From UBA8199 sp964507045 (GTDB lineage: Bacteria; Verrucomicrobiota; Verrucomicrobiia; Limisphaerales; UBA8199), in assembly GCA_964507045.1 (NCBI GenBank), contig CAZDOO010000010.1, forward strand, positions 1-64,000: a stretch of 64,000 nt of DNA, given 5' to 3'. Both the position numbers and the translations under genes were made by a program. Positions 26,601-36,700 of this stretch are shown one piece after another. Within the stretch, counting starts at the first letter, position 1, and every line of letters starts with the position of its first letter. Below the pieces are notes generated by a model. That model was not told the origin of the DNA, ran no database searches, and was given only the letters and a program-made list of their open reading frames with translations.

Positions 26601-27718
26601 ACTTGACGCAAACCAATCTTGTGCTCGACCAGTTCACCTCGGGCTCTCCGATTGAGAACCTGGGCAAGGTCAATGACCGCTATGAGCCGTGGGGGCGGGT
26701 GCGCAGCAGTTCCCTCACCCCCGCGTTCAGCAGTTATGAGGTCCGGGTCAAGGACCCTGTCAGCACAGTAGATCAACCGGTAGGGCGTTCGGACAACTGG
26801 GACTTTCCGACCAACAAGTTTCCGAATGTGGGCTGGGTAGGGCGGGTGCATCGCGGCACGCCGTGGCAGACGGCGTATCTGAAGTCGTATGGCTATGACG
26901 CGGGCAAGTGGCAGCAGTGGACGGGTAATCCCGTCTGGGCGACTAACTTCGGCCAGCTTACCGCCACCAACCTGTTCCCGCTTTACGGTGGTTATTGGGA
27001 TTCTTACCTGAGCCAGCCGACGAATGACTGGCGGCTGCTGGACCTGTTTACTGCCAGCCTCAATGACAACGCCACGCGCGGCCAGTTGTCCATCAACCAG
27101 ACCAATCTCGCGGCCTGGTCGGCGGTGCTAAGCGGTGTGGTTGTGCTTACTAACTATGACAATACGGGCAACCCCGGCTTGTATCCGCTGGTGATCCAGC
27201 CGGCGGGTGTTTATAAACAGCAGGATGCGACGACGTGGTCGCCGGTGGCCCGATTGGTCAACGCCATCAACCGTGTGCGGGCGAACACCAACACCGCCAG
27301 TTTCGTGTTCCCGAACCAGGTCTTCCGCCGGCTGGGAGATATTCTGACCGTGCCGGAGCTGACGGTGGCATCGCCATTCCTGAACACCAATGCGCCGCCG
27401 GGTGATGTGGGCTACGTGCTAAACGACGCGGCCATCGAGCGGCTGCCGCAGCAGATTGCGGGCTTGCTGAAGGTGGATTCTGTGCCGCGCTTCGCGATCT
27501 ATGCCTTTGGCCAGACGCTCAAGCCGTCGCTCCGGTCGCCGTTTGTGACCAGCGGCCCGTTCTCCGGCCTGTGCACCAACTACCAGATCATGGCGGAGAC
27601 CGCCACCCGCACCGTGGTCCGGTTTGAGGGCGTGCCGCTTTACCAGCGGGGGACGCCAGCTGCGATTGCCAACCTTCACCCTGTCATCGAGAGTTTCAAC
27701 ATCCTGCCGCTGGACTAA
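23669..27718 (+). CDS. Giant GspK/PilX-like protein (Verru_Chthon cassette A-like)
   Basis: The 1349-residue protein opens with a leader encoded by heptamers, then SG/VALVITLVLISVITFMAITFLVVSRSQH, an N-terminal membrane helix of the GspK/PilX kind. The long remainder is Thr/Asn-rich with repeated Tyr-rich segments and no recognisable enzyme motif. Length, helix and position at the end of a pseudopilin cassette fit the Verru_Chthon cassette protein A family. ATG 23669 overlaps the previous TGA. GspK caps the pseudopilus; at four times the usual size this version may be a surface-exposed tip adhesin, which is inference. The first S8 peptidase starts 12 bp after its stop. Confidence 0.75.
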   Translation: MKKECRMQHAEDGVRGAASPATHHAPRTTRHSGVALVITLVLISVITFMAITFLVVSRSQHGAVVTTTDQAIARLAADSARERAIVQLLAPMMAWRNESSYGLTVSTNFINLAGFNPGALPVAFPNPTNVNYDYIMGGGVLNPAQQHQNIANLLYDPRPPVYITNRTGFSNEFRFYVDLNRNGRYDPNGLWPEINPQGGFYDTNGNYRATIVDGNTLSNYFIGDPEWIGVLQRPEFAHSATNLFTSRYAYMVVPIGQTLDLNTIHNDAKHVDLDSNPANDGFLRNQGVGTWEINLAAFLTDLNTNFWLTYNYSPYTASVNPDDNSNGGLAFGDASSLLWYRYNGNWNRLAPVSTSFPGNGAKVFTSDWYDGYSGGPVMIGTWWPVTGVDGDTPRTGLSWSGSDNPNRFYSTQDLFDRTKVRPTGAVFSFVDRLQMAGTNVDTYNRYTFSRLLSQLGTDSAPEPSGKMNLNYCNVDTNGYVVPNAATNFNSWKPEQFFTNAAVRLLADAGYAVGDPRQIILGPLYATNILVTNVVNGVLVTNLYIPIWPTNYYTPSVHRLLQLAVNLYDATTNRADLTGYPYLPTVLRPVFRQDSSLGTVAIVGYREVADADTTYLLTDYSAVRDLSETNDWGSFNGNRDMVWGIPMVIGAKKGLPNFNEYEVQTQIRVTRKLQFHRKGTSISEPVNEVDQMFVVGISNVVGVEAWNSYADTFKRNLQLVVCPDISVLLSNRVTGNLLNKPPYLSRPWRDVFVRTNISAYSWQGYVTSEEWTSFQIPFYTNALFLTNAVYHEATDTLTNLTGQFERTIGTTNFYIPQWHAAVKARLRFAILDQDAGGKILDYVNLAADNVQDLTQDLTQGGNCGATFTQNGNNGSMWCTNRMYGKPASDTTTATFGIQNQIEASLGHITPDWNSAVEEYPPGMDRTAAIEFFKNQFITGYQKASNTFNAPFQPSRSVYFVTSWQANDPLVHYTAGDLADLTQTNLVLDQFTSGSPIENLGKVNDRYEPWGRVRSSSLTPAFSSYEVRVKDPVSTVDQPVGRSDNWDFPTNKFPNVGWVGRVHRGTPWQTAYLKSYGYDAGKWQQWTGNPVWATNFGQLTATNLFPLYGGYWDSYLSQPTNDWRLLDLFTASLNDNATRGQLSINQTNLAAWSAVLSGVVVLTNYDNTGNPGLYPLVIQPAGVYKQQDATTWSPVARLVNAINRVRANTNTASFVFPNQVFRRLGDILTVPELTVASPFLNTNAPPGDVGYVLNDAAIERLPQQIAGLLKVDSVPRFAIYAFGQTLKPSLRSPFVTSGPFSGLCTNYQIMAETATRTVVRFEGVPLYQRGTPAAIANLHPVIESFNILPLD
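23671..23763. repeat. Two heptamer arrays in the leader of the giant cassette protein
   Basis: Left block (23671-23712): GAAGAAG, GAATGTA, GAATGCA, GCATGCA, GAAGATG, GAGTGCG. Right block (23729-23763): GCCACGC, three ACCACGC, GCCACTC. The pairing of a GAATGCA block with an ACCACGC block is the same as at 18926-19046, 4.7 kb upstream. Confidence 0.9.
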
Positions 27719-27730
27719 CTACACCCAACT

Positions 27731-30700
27731 ATGCGTTTGCGACCATTAGGCTGGCTCTTGTTAAGCATGCTGTGCTTTGTCGGCGCCTATTATTTCTGGC
27801 GCCTGGGGGATCAACGAGCCGGGAAGACAGCCGCCGGCGCACAGAGTGCGGAATCACGCATCACGCAGCACGCGCCACGGCCCGCCTTGCCTTTCCAGCT
27901 CCTGACCCAGGCCGGCAACCTCAACACGCCGCCGGCAGCGGAGCCTGACACGGACCACGCCCCGCGCAACACCGACCCGCTTGCCTTGCGCCTGAGCAAC
28001 ACCGCCGCGACGCTCGAAGAGCTGCAAGGCAGCGACCAGGCGATCCTGTTGGAGAACGCCATGCTTGACACCGCGCAGGCGCTGCCGGCCATCCCCGATT
28101 ATCTGCGGGCGCAGGGCGATCCTGGCGCCTACGTGGTGCAGGCGCGGGGGCCGGTGGACAACGCCTTTCGGGCCCGGCTGCAAGGCGCGGGGGCGGAGAT
28201 CGTGTCGTATATCCCGAACAACGCCTACCTGGTGCGCGCCGCGGCCGGCGTGGCGGCGCAGTTGCGGTCGGCCCCGGAGACCCAGGCCGTGCTGCCTTAC
28301 GAGCCGTACTACAAGCTCAAGCCGTCCTTGCTGAGGCTGGCGGTCGCGCAGAATCCGCTGCCGCCGGGCAGCGCGCTCAACGTGCTGCTGTTTGCGGACG
28401 CGCGCGCGGCGACGCGGGCCGAGCTAGAGAAGCTGGGCGCGCGGGTGGCCGGGGACGAGGAACGTTCCCCGTTCGGCGTGGTGGTGACGGTGCTGCCGCC
28501 GGCGGATGGATTGGCGGCCCTGGCCGGGCTGCCGGGGGTGCAGTCGGTGGAGTGGGCGCTGCGACGGGTCCCGGTCAACGATTACAGCCGGGTGCGCATC
28601 GGCGTGGCAACGGACGTGGTGACGACCGAGTCCTACCTGGGGTTAAAGGGCAGCAATGTGCTGGTGAATATTAATGACTCGGGCGTGGATGCCACGCACC
28701 CGGATTTGAGCCCGCGCGTGTCTGGCGATACGACCAACGCGCTGGTGGATGTGAACGGGCATGGCACGCATGTGGCGGGCATCATCGTCAGCAGCGGGGA
28801 GCAATCCGCGACGGTCAGCAATGCCTGCAGTCCCGCCGGCCCGTATCAGGGCACCAACACCCAGTTCCGCGGCAAGGCGCCGGCCGCCAGCCTGTACTCG
28901 TTGCCGCTGGGGATGTTCACCAAGCCGGGCACCGATGGCTCAACCCTGGGCTGGCCCTCGGACAGCTATTTGCAGGAGAGCGCGGCGCGTACCAACGCCT
29001 TCATCTCAAACAATAGTTGGACCTACGTGGGCAACGACTCGCAGAGCTACGACCTGCACGCGGCCAGCTTCGATGCGGCGGTGCGCGACGCTTTGCCGGC
29101 GGTGCCGGGCTCGCAGCCGCTGCTGGTGGTCTTCTCCGCCGGCAACGGCGGGGGCGGGCGGTCCGACGGCACGGCGGGCAATCCCGATTCCATCGCCACG
29201 CCGGGGACGGCCAAGAACGTCATTACCGTGGGCGCGATCGAGCAATATCGCAAGGTCACCAACGAGACCTGGATCTGCTCAACGGTCAGCGGGACCAATT
29301 CGTGCGTCACCAACCAGCCGTGGCTGGATTCAACCGATGCCAGCAACCAGGTGGCCGCTTTCTCCGCCCGCGGGCCGGTGGGCGTCGGCATCGAGGGCAA
29401 GCTCGGCCGTCTCAAGCCGGATGTGGTGGCGCCGGGCACCTTTGTCATCTCGACCGAATCCCAGCAGTGGGATGAACAGGCCTATTACAATCCCACCAGC
29501 AGCATTTGGTTCGTCTATCGCGATATCGTGGTGCCCGCCACGAACCTTTACCTGGATTCGATCTTTGTTCCCGCAAACACGGTCCAGCTCAACCTGTTTG
29601 TCGTGCCCAACACCAATTCGCCGATCCCATTCCCCCAACTGCCCATCTACATCAATCCGACCACGTGGCCGACGAACACCGATCAGCCAGTCGGCACGAA
29701 CCGGGTCTCGCTGCCGCCGGACCTCACTTTAAGCCCGGTTGACGGGTACTGGTATTACGGCATCGGCAACCGCACCTCGCTGCCGGTTCGGTGTGATCTG
29801 TGGACGGAGCTCGTCGTCACCAACGAGTATGGCAACTTGCTGGATGTGCTGCGCGACATGAACGACTCGCTGGGCCCGTGGTATCGCTACGAGTCGGGCA
29901 CGAGCATGGCGGCGGCGGACGTGTCGGGGACGCTGGCTTTGATGCAGGAGTTCTTCGAGCAGCGCCTGAGCCGGACCAACAGCCCCGCGCTCATGAAGGC
30001 GCTGCTGATCAACGGCGCGCGCTCGGTCGGGAGCCTCTACTCCTTCAGCACGGTTGGGGGAGTCAATTCGCAGGGCTGGGGGCTGGTCAACCTGCCGACG
30101 ACGCTGCCGGGCTCCCTGACCAACGCCACGCCCACCACCAACGCCATGGTGATGGTGGACCAGAATCCCGCCGACGCGCTGGCGACGGGCCAGTCCCGCA
30201 CCTACAAGATCAGCCTTTCGCCGCTGGCCCGGCGGCAGCCGCTGCGCGTGACGCTGGTGTGGACGGACCCGCCCGGGAACCCGGTGGCGAGCCTGAAGCT
30301 GGTGAACAACCTGGACCTGGTCGTCACGAACCTCGACAACACGAACTACGTTTACTTCGGCAATGACATTCCGTCCCGCAGCGACTTTACGCAGGTGTGG
30401 CGGACCAACACGGCGCCCCTGCTGGACACGGTGAACAACGTGGAGAACGTCTATCTCACGCCGTCGCAGGGCATCGGTTCCCAGCTCAGCACCAACTACT
30501 CGATCACGGTGATTGGGCGGCGCGTGAATGTGAACGCGGTCACGGCGCAGACCAACAACGTGAGCCAGGACTATGCGCTGGTGATCTCCGGCGGTGACGG
30601 GCTTGTCACCAACGCGATTTCCCTGGATAGCGCGGTGACCTTTGCTTACAGCAACCAGCCGCTGGTGATCGTCATGACCAACAGCTTCACCAATTCGCCG

Positions 30701-33700
30701 GACTTCTACGGCGGGACGCTGTTCCACCAGCGGGCGGGGGCGAGCCCGCAACTGCTGGGCACCAACACGCTGGCGATCACCAATTACGGCAACGCCCTGC
30801 TGACCGTGGGGGTGACCAACCAGTGGCGGTTCTACATGATCACCAACGACACGGACTTCACCAACGCGGCGTTTCTGACGTTCCTGCCGGCCAACCTGGC
30901 CGTGCCGCGCGAAGGCGTGTTTCAGCCCAGCGCGGAGCGGGCGACCCGGCCGGAGGCGGACATTGATTTGTATGTGGCGCCGCCCAGCGTGCCCAATAGC
31001 TGGGGCCTGACCAACCTGGACCCGGCGGTGGTGGCCGCGGCCACCAAATCGGTGGGCCGGGGCGGCACGGAGACGATCGTGTATTCCAACGCCAGCCGGA
31101 ATGTCTATTACCTGGCCGTGAAGTCGGAAGACCAGCAGGCCGCCGAGTACGCGCTGCTGGCCGTCTTCAGCCGCAATCCTTTTGGCAACGAAGACACCAA
31201 CGGCGTCCACCTGGTCGGCATCCCGACCTACCTGACGATTCCGGACGGGTCGCCGGCGCTGCCGGGCGCGGCGAACGTGCTGGCCATCAGCATCTCCAGC
31301 ATGATGGTGCGCCGGGTGATCGTCACCAATGTCGTCGCGCACGAGCTGATCGCGGACCTGCTGGGCAACCTGAGCCACGGCACGGATTATTCCATCCTCA
31401 ATAATCACACGTGCGTGCTGGACGGCGATGCGTGCCAGACGCTGACGAGCTACATCTTTGACGACAGCGACGAGCACAACGTGGGGATAGACCCGGCCTT
31501 CCCCTATCCCAACCAATACGTGCAGCACACCGACGGGCCCAGCAGCCTGAACACTTTTGCGGGGAAGGACGGCCAGGGCCAGTGGATGCTCACGATGGTG
31601 GATAACGCCACCAATCACGTGGGCACCAACGTGAGCCTGGGGATATTCCTGGAGCGCCAGCCGGACCTGAGCGGCAACGGCATCACCGCCACGATCCTGC
31701 CGGGCGCCTGCCGGAATGATTTCATTGAGGTGCCGCCGAACGCCGTCAGCCTGACGGTGACGGTCGCCGTGGTGTCCGCCACCGGCCCGATTGACTACAC
31801 GATCGAGGTGTGCCCGCTGGAAGGCGGGGTCTGCAAGAGCACGGAGGTGACCAACTCGCTGGGCGGGTCGGTCGTCACCGACCAGGCGGATGTGCCGCCG
31901 CTGCACGCGGGCACCTACCGGATTCGCATTTGCAACGTCGCGGACACGGCCATCACTGTCAATATCCGGGCGGTCTTCGGCTACTCCCTGAACACCATCC
32001 AGCCGATTATCTCCACCAGCATCACCTCGGCGGTGCCGATTCTCGACGACGCCGTGACCTCGATCTTCCTGACGAACAAGCTGCATGGCATCATCTCGAG
32101 CGTGGATGTGGGCCTGCTCATTACCGATCCGCGCATTTCGGACCTGGCCATCACGCTCATCAGCCCCAACGGCACGCGGGTGCTGCTGTTCGAGAACCGG
32201 GGCGCGGCCTCGACCGAGGGGTTGGGCACCTTCAACCTGGGCACCAATTACCTCTTGGAACCGTTCTTCACCAACAGCTTCGACGTCGCCGCGACCGGCC
32301 TCTATACCACCGGCGCGGTCTTCGAGGGGTGGAGCACGCTCAGCAACTTCGTGCAGGTCCTGGACGACCATACCTGCCTGTGCCTGAGCAACCACATCTT
32401 GGCCCTGTTCGACGGCACCGTCTCCAATACGCTGCCGACCACCAACGCACTGCCGGTCACCAACGCCAACCCGCATCTCCTCTCCTTCAAGGTCAGCCAC
32501 CTGCCGTGGCTGGAAGGGATGGTCGCGTGGTGGCCGCTGGACACCGACGGCGCCGACAGGTTTGGCGGCTTCGACGGCCTGTTGCTGGGCGATGTGGCCT
32601 TCTCCACCGGCAACGTGGGTCTGCTCACGAACGACTTCGACGGCTCCCCCCTCGACGCGGTGTGGCAGCCCTCGCTGCCGAACGCCGGCACCGGCGGCGG
32701 CGCGACCCCGATCGAGACTTACGGCGGGGCTCCCGGATACACCTTCACCACGGTGGGCACCAATACCGTCCTGCGGCTGTCCAACACGCTCAACCCGCTG
32801 GAGCGGCGGGGCTGGAGTTCGGGCACGATTTACCAGGGGCAGAGTTTCCGCTACGAAGTGCGGTTCAACACCCTGACACAAGGGGCGGGCGCCGGCACCG
32901 GCGGATTGATCGAGCTGTGGATTCTCGATGCCGCCAACTCGAACCGGTGGGACACGGTGTCGCTGTACGCGGGCGATTACGGCACCAACCGGGCGCTGCT
33001 GGCGGGCAGCAGCATAGACAACTCCTACAACACGTTCCCATTCAACTTCGCCGACGATACCTGGTATCGGCTGGTGCTTTACGCTTTGCCCAACCAGGGC
33101 GTGCATGCGGCGGTGTTGAGCGATGCCGGGGTGGAGTTGGCCGGGATTTCCTTCGTCCACGGCGCGGCCCTGTTCGTCTCCGGATTCCGGGTCGGCCTGT
33201 CGCAGTTCGTGCGGTCGCCCGCGGCGGCGTCGCCGGTGGATGTGGCGCTGGATTGGCTGCGGCTGACGAGCGGGCTGTCGGGCAAGGTGAATCAGGCCTA
33301 CATTGGCGATGGATTGCTCACACGCATGATTGTGCCCGCCTGCCCAGAGCTGGATTTGGGCCGGGGGCGCGGGTTCGCTGTCGAAGGCTGGATCAACCCG
33401 GCCAATCTGTGGACGCCAGGCCCTGCGGTCATGAACGATGGGTTTGAGAAAACTTCGGCCCGGTTCGATGTTCCGGTGGGCGCCGTGGTCTCCGGCTGGA
33501 CGGTGGAAGCAGGCAACATTGACGTGCTCTCGTCCTCGGCGCCCAACAACTTTGCCATGCCGGACTCCGGCACTAATTGCATAGACATTAATGGCTCCAT
33601 GATCGGAAGGATCTCCACCAACCTGTCACTGGTGGCCGGGCATACTTACCTCCTCAGCTTCGCCTATAGTCCCAACCCGCACTGGACAGTCGCGGGCGTT

Positions 33701-36700
33701 CTGCCCCAGGCGGCGATCAACGTGGGCGGCACAAACCTGCTGATCGTCTCTCCCAATTGGACCAACACCTGGAACAACTTGCAGTGGCAGCACACTTCGG
33801 TGGTGTTTACCGCCTCCGCCACGCTGCTGCCCCTGAAGCTGCAGGGCCTAAGCACAGGCAAGGATGGCGTTCTGTTCGACAGCTTCAACGTTGCCGAGGC
33901 GGCCACCGCGGATGCGCTCCCGGCCCCGCTGGTGGAATGGTATGATCCCGCGCCGGCCACCAACCAGACTTCGCTGGGCGTCCAGCTCTGGCTGTCATTG
34001 AGCAACGGCCCCGGCTCGCTGGAGGCGATCATCTGGGATACCAACTCGGTGCCCCATGTCATTACCACCTTCACGAATGCGATCACCAACAGCGGCTGGC
34101 AGCACGTTGCGCTGACCTATGACACCAACAGCGGCATTGCCGCGCTCTACGTCAACGGCCTCACCACCAACAATCAGGCCCTGGTATCCACCAACCTGGG
34201 GTATTTCGAGCCCCGGACGACGGGTAATCTGTACTTCGGCTTCCACCCGCCCGGCCTCCCCGCAGGCGCGTGTTATTCCGGCGGGCTGGATGAATTCAGC
34301 CTCTATAACCGCGCGCTCACCCCGTGCGAGGTCAAGGCCATCTATAGCGCCGGCAGCCGCGGCAAGTATGGCACCAACGCGCTGGTGTGCCCGGTGGTGA
34401 CGGAAGTCACCCTGTCCAACAGCCTGGCGGGGGCGCAGATCTACACCTTTACCAACGGCTTGTCCTGGGTCACCAACGGCCCCAACTGGGAGACCAATAC
34501 CATTAAGTTCTCCACCTCGACGAACCCGACGACAATCTTCGTCCGGGGGCTCGATCCCTATAACCCGGCCAATTCCAACGCGGCGAACAACCTGAGCGTG
34601 GTGGTGGATGAGTTTGTGCTGTCGGAGCTGGTGCCGCAGAGCTTCGACGGGCTGTTCCATTTCACGGAGGACACCAACCTGGCGACCCTCCCGATCAAGT
34701 TTGTGCCCGCGCCGTTCACCACGACGAACTTCGCGCCGGTGCTCATGTTCTCGAACAATTTCGCGCGCGCGACCGCCGGCGTTTACCAGGTGGGGGCGCT
34801 GATTTCCGGGAACCCGAACAACGCCGCGCTGGGTCCGCGGGACTGGACGGTGACGGCCGGGCCGGTGACGGTGGTGAGCAACGCGGTGTTCGACGCGGCG
34901 ACAACCAACTGGCTGGCGATGGCGACCGGGGCGGTGCAGTGCCTGCTGCCGACCATCCCCGGGCACCGCTACGAGCTGAATTATAGCGTGCGCGGGCCGT
35001 GCGCCGTCGGCTGGTGGGATGGCAGCGTGGAGCCGCTGAGCCAGCGCGCCCAGGACCGCATCAGCGGCAACAACGGCGCGTTCATCAATTCGGCGGCGGT
35101 CTCCAGCGAGGGCTACGTGGATGCCGGCAACGGCACAGCGACGCTCTCGTTCCCGGGCATTGAATGGCCGCCCACGAACAACCCGTGGTATGCGTATGCC
35201 CCGAAGGTGGAGCTGGGGGACCCGGAGGAGCTCCGCTTCACCAACTCGTTCACTATCGAGGGCTGGATCAACTCGGTGCCGTTCCACTCGAACGACATTG
35301 GGGTTTCGGGCTTCCAGCAGATATTCTTCCGCGGGGACGCGCGGGACTGTGCGGATCCGTATTACCTGGCCATGCAGTGGGATCCGACGTGGGAGTTCAA
35401 CCTGGTCTTCCACGTTGAAGGCGCCAACAGCCCCGGCTGCGGGGTGTCGCTGGTGACCACGAATCACCCGGTCAAGACCAACACCTGGATGCACGTGGCG
35501 GCGGTGTTTGAAGCCAACGTGGTCTGGACCAACAACGCGCCCTGGCCTACCAACCAGATGCGCCTTTACCTGGACGGGCAGCTCCTGACCAACCATTACC
35601 TGGCCGACCCGGTGCTCGGGGCGCTCCGGACCAGCTATACCGGGGAGAGCCCGTTTGCCGACCTGGACGCGTCGTATCAGCCGGGCATTACGATTGGCAA
35701 CAGCAGCCGCTACGACAATTACGAGCCGTTCTGCGGCTACCTGGACGAGCTATCGGTTTACGCGCGGGCATTGACGGGGCCGGAGATCGCCGCGATTGCC
35801 GGGGCGGGGGCGGCGGGCAAGGCCGACCTGTCCGTGCCGGCGGCGCAGAGCCTGGCGCGGGTGAACGTTTCGGTGGACGGCAGACAGCTCAGCGTCGGGC
35901 ATGGGGAGAATTCGCGCTGGAGCACGCACAGCGTGCAGTTTACCGCGCTGGGCACCAACGCGGTGCTGAGCATTGACAGCCTGCTGCCGGGCACGTTGCT
36001 GGAGGGGGTCACCCTCACGGAGCTGGCGCCGGAGCTTTACTATCTGCCGGAGACCTCGCTAACCGACCTGACGGGACAAGACGGCTACGGCGTCTGGACG
36101 CTGGAGATTTGGGACAACCGGGCCGGCGGGGGCACCACGAACAACGCCCAGTTGCTCCAGTGGGTGCTTAACCTGGGCCTGGCACCGAGCAATCCGCCGC
36201 CGGTGATCACTTTGTCCCACGGCATGCCGTACACCAACTCGCTGGCGGCGCACGGCGTCCAGTACTTCGTCGTGCCGGTGCCGCAGTGGGCGCTGCTGGC
36301 GACCAACGTGCTCCAGTTCGCCGAGCGGGTCCGCACCAACATTCCGGCCGGGGTCACGGTCTTCTTCAACCCGACCAACTACCCGACGCCCGGGGACATC
36401 CCGCTGCTGATTGGCGCGGGGAGTCCGGGCGATACCAGGACGCTGGACACCAACAGCGTGCCGCCGTTGGTCCGGGGCCGGAACTATTACCTGGCGGTGA
36501 CCAATGGCAATGCATTTGGCGTCACCTTTGCGCTCGGGGTGTGGTTCGACATCACCACGCTGCCGAACTGCCAGATGGTAGTGTCCAACATTGTCAGCCA
36601 GGCCGGCATCCCGCGCTACTTCCAGTTCGATGTGCCCGCCCGGGGCCGTGCCGCCGGGAAGCTGCCGGAGGCGGTGTCGCTCTGGCTCCGGGGCGCGGAT

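Noticed and set aside
29729..33160. 1143-codon open frame on the minus strand inside the first S8 gene
   Set aside because: It is the shadow of a high-GC, biased coding strand: no recognisable motif, low-complexity Arg/Val/His composition, and the + strand protein has a full S8 triad.
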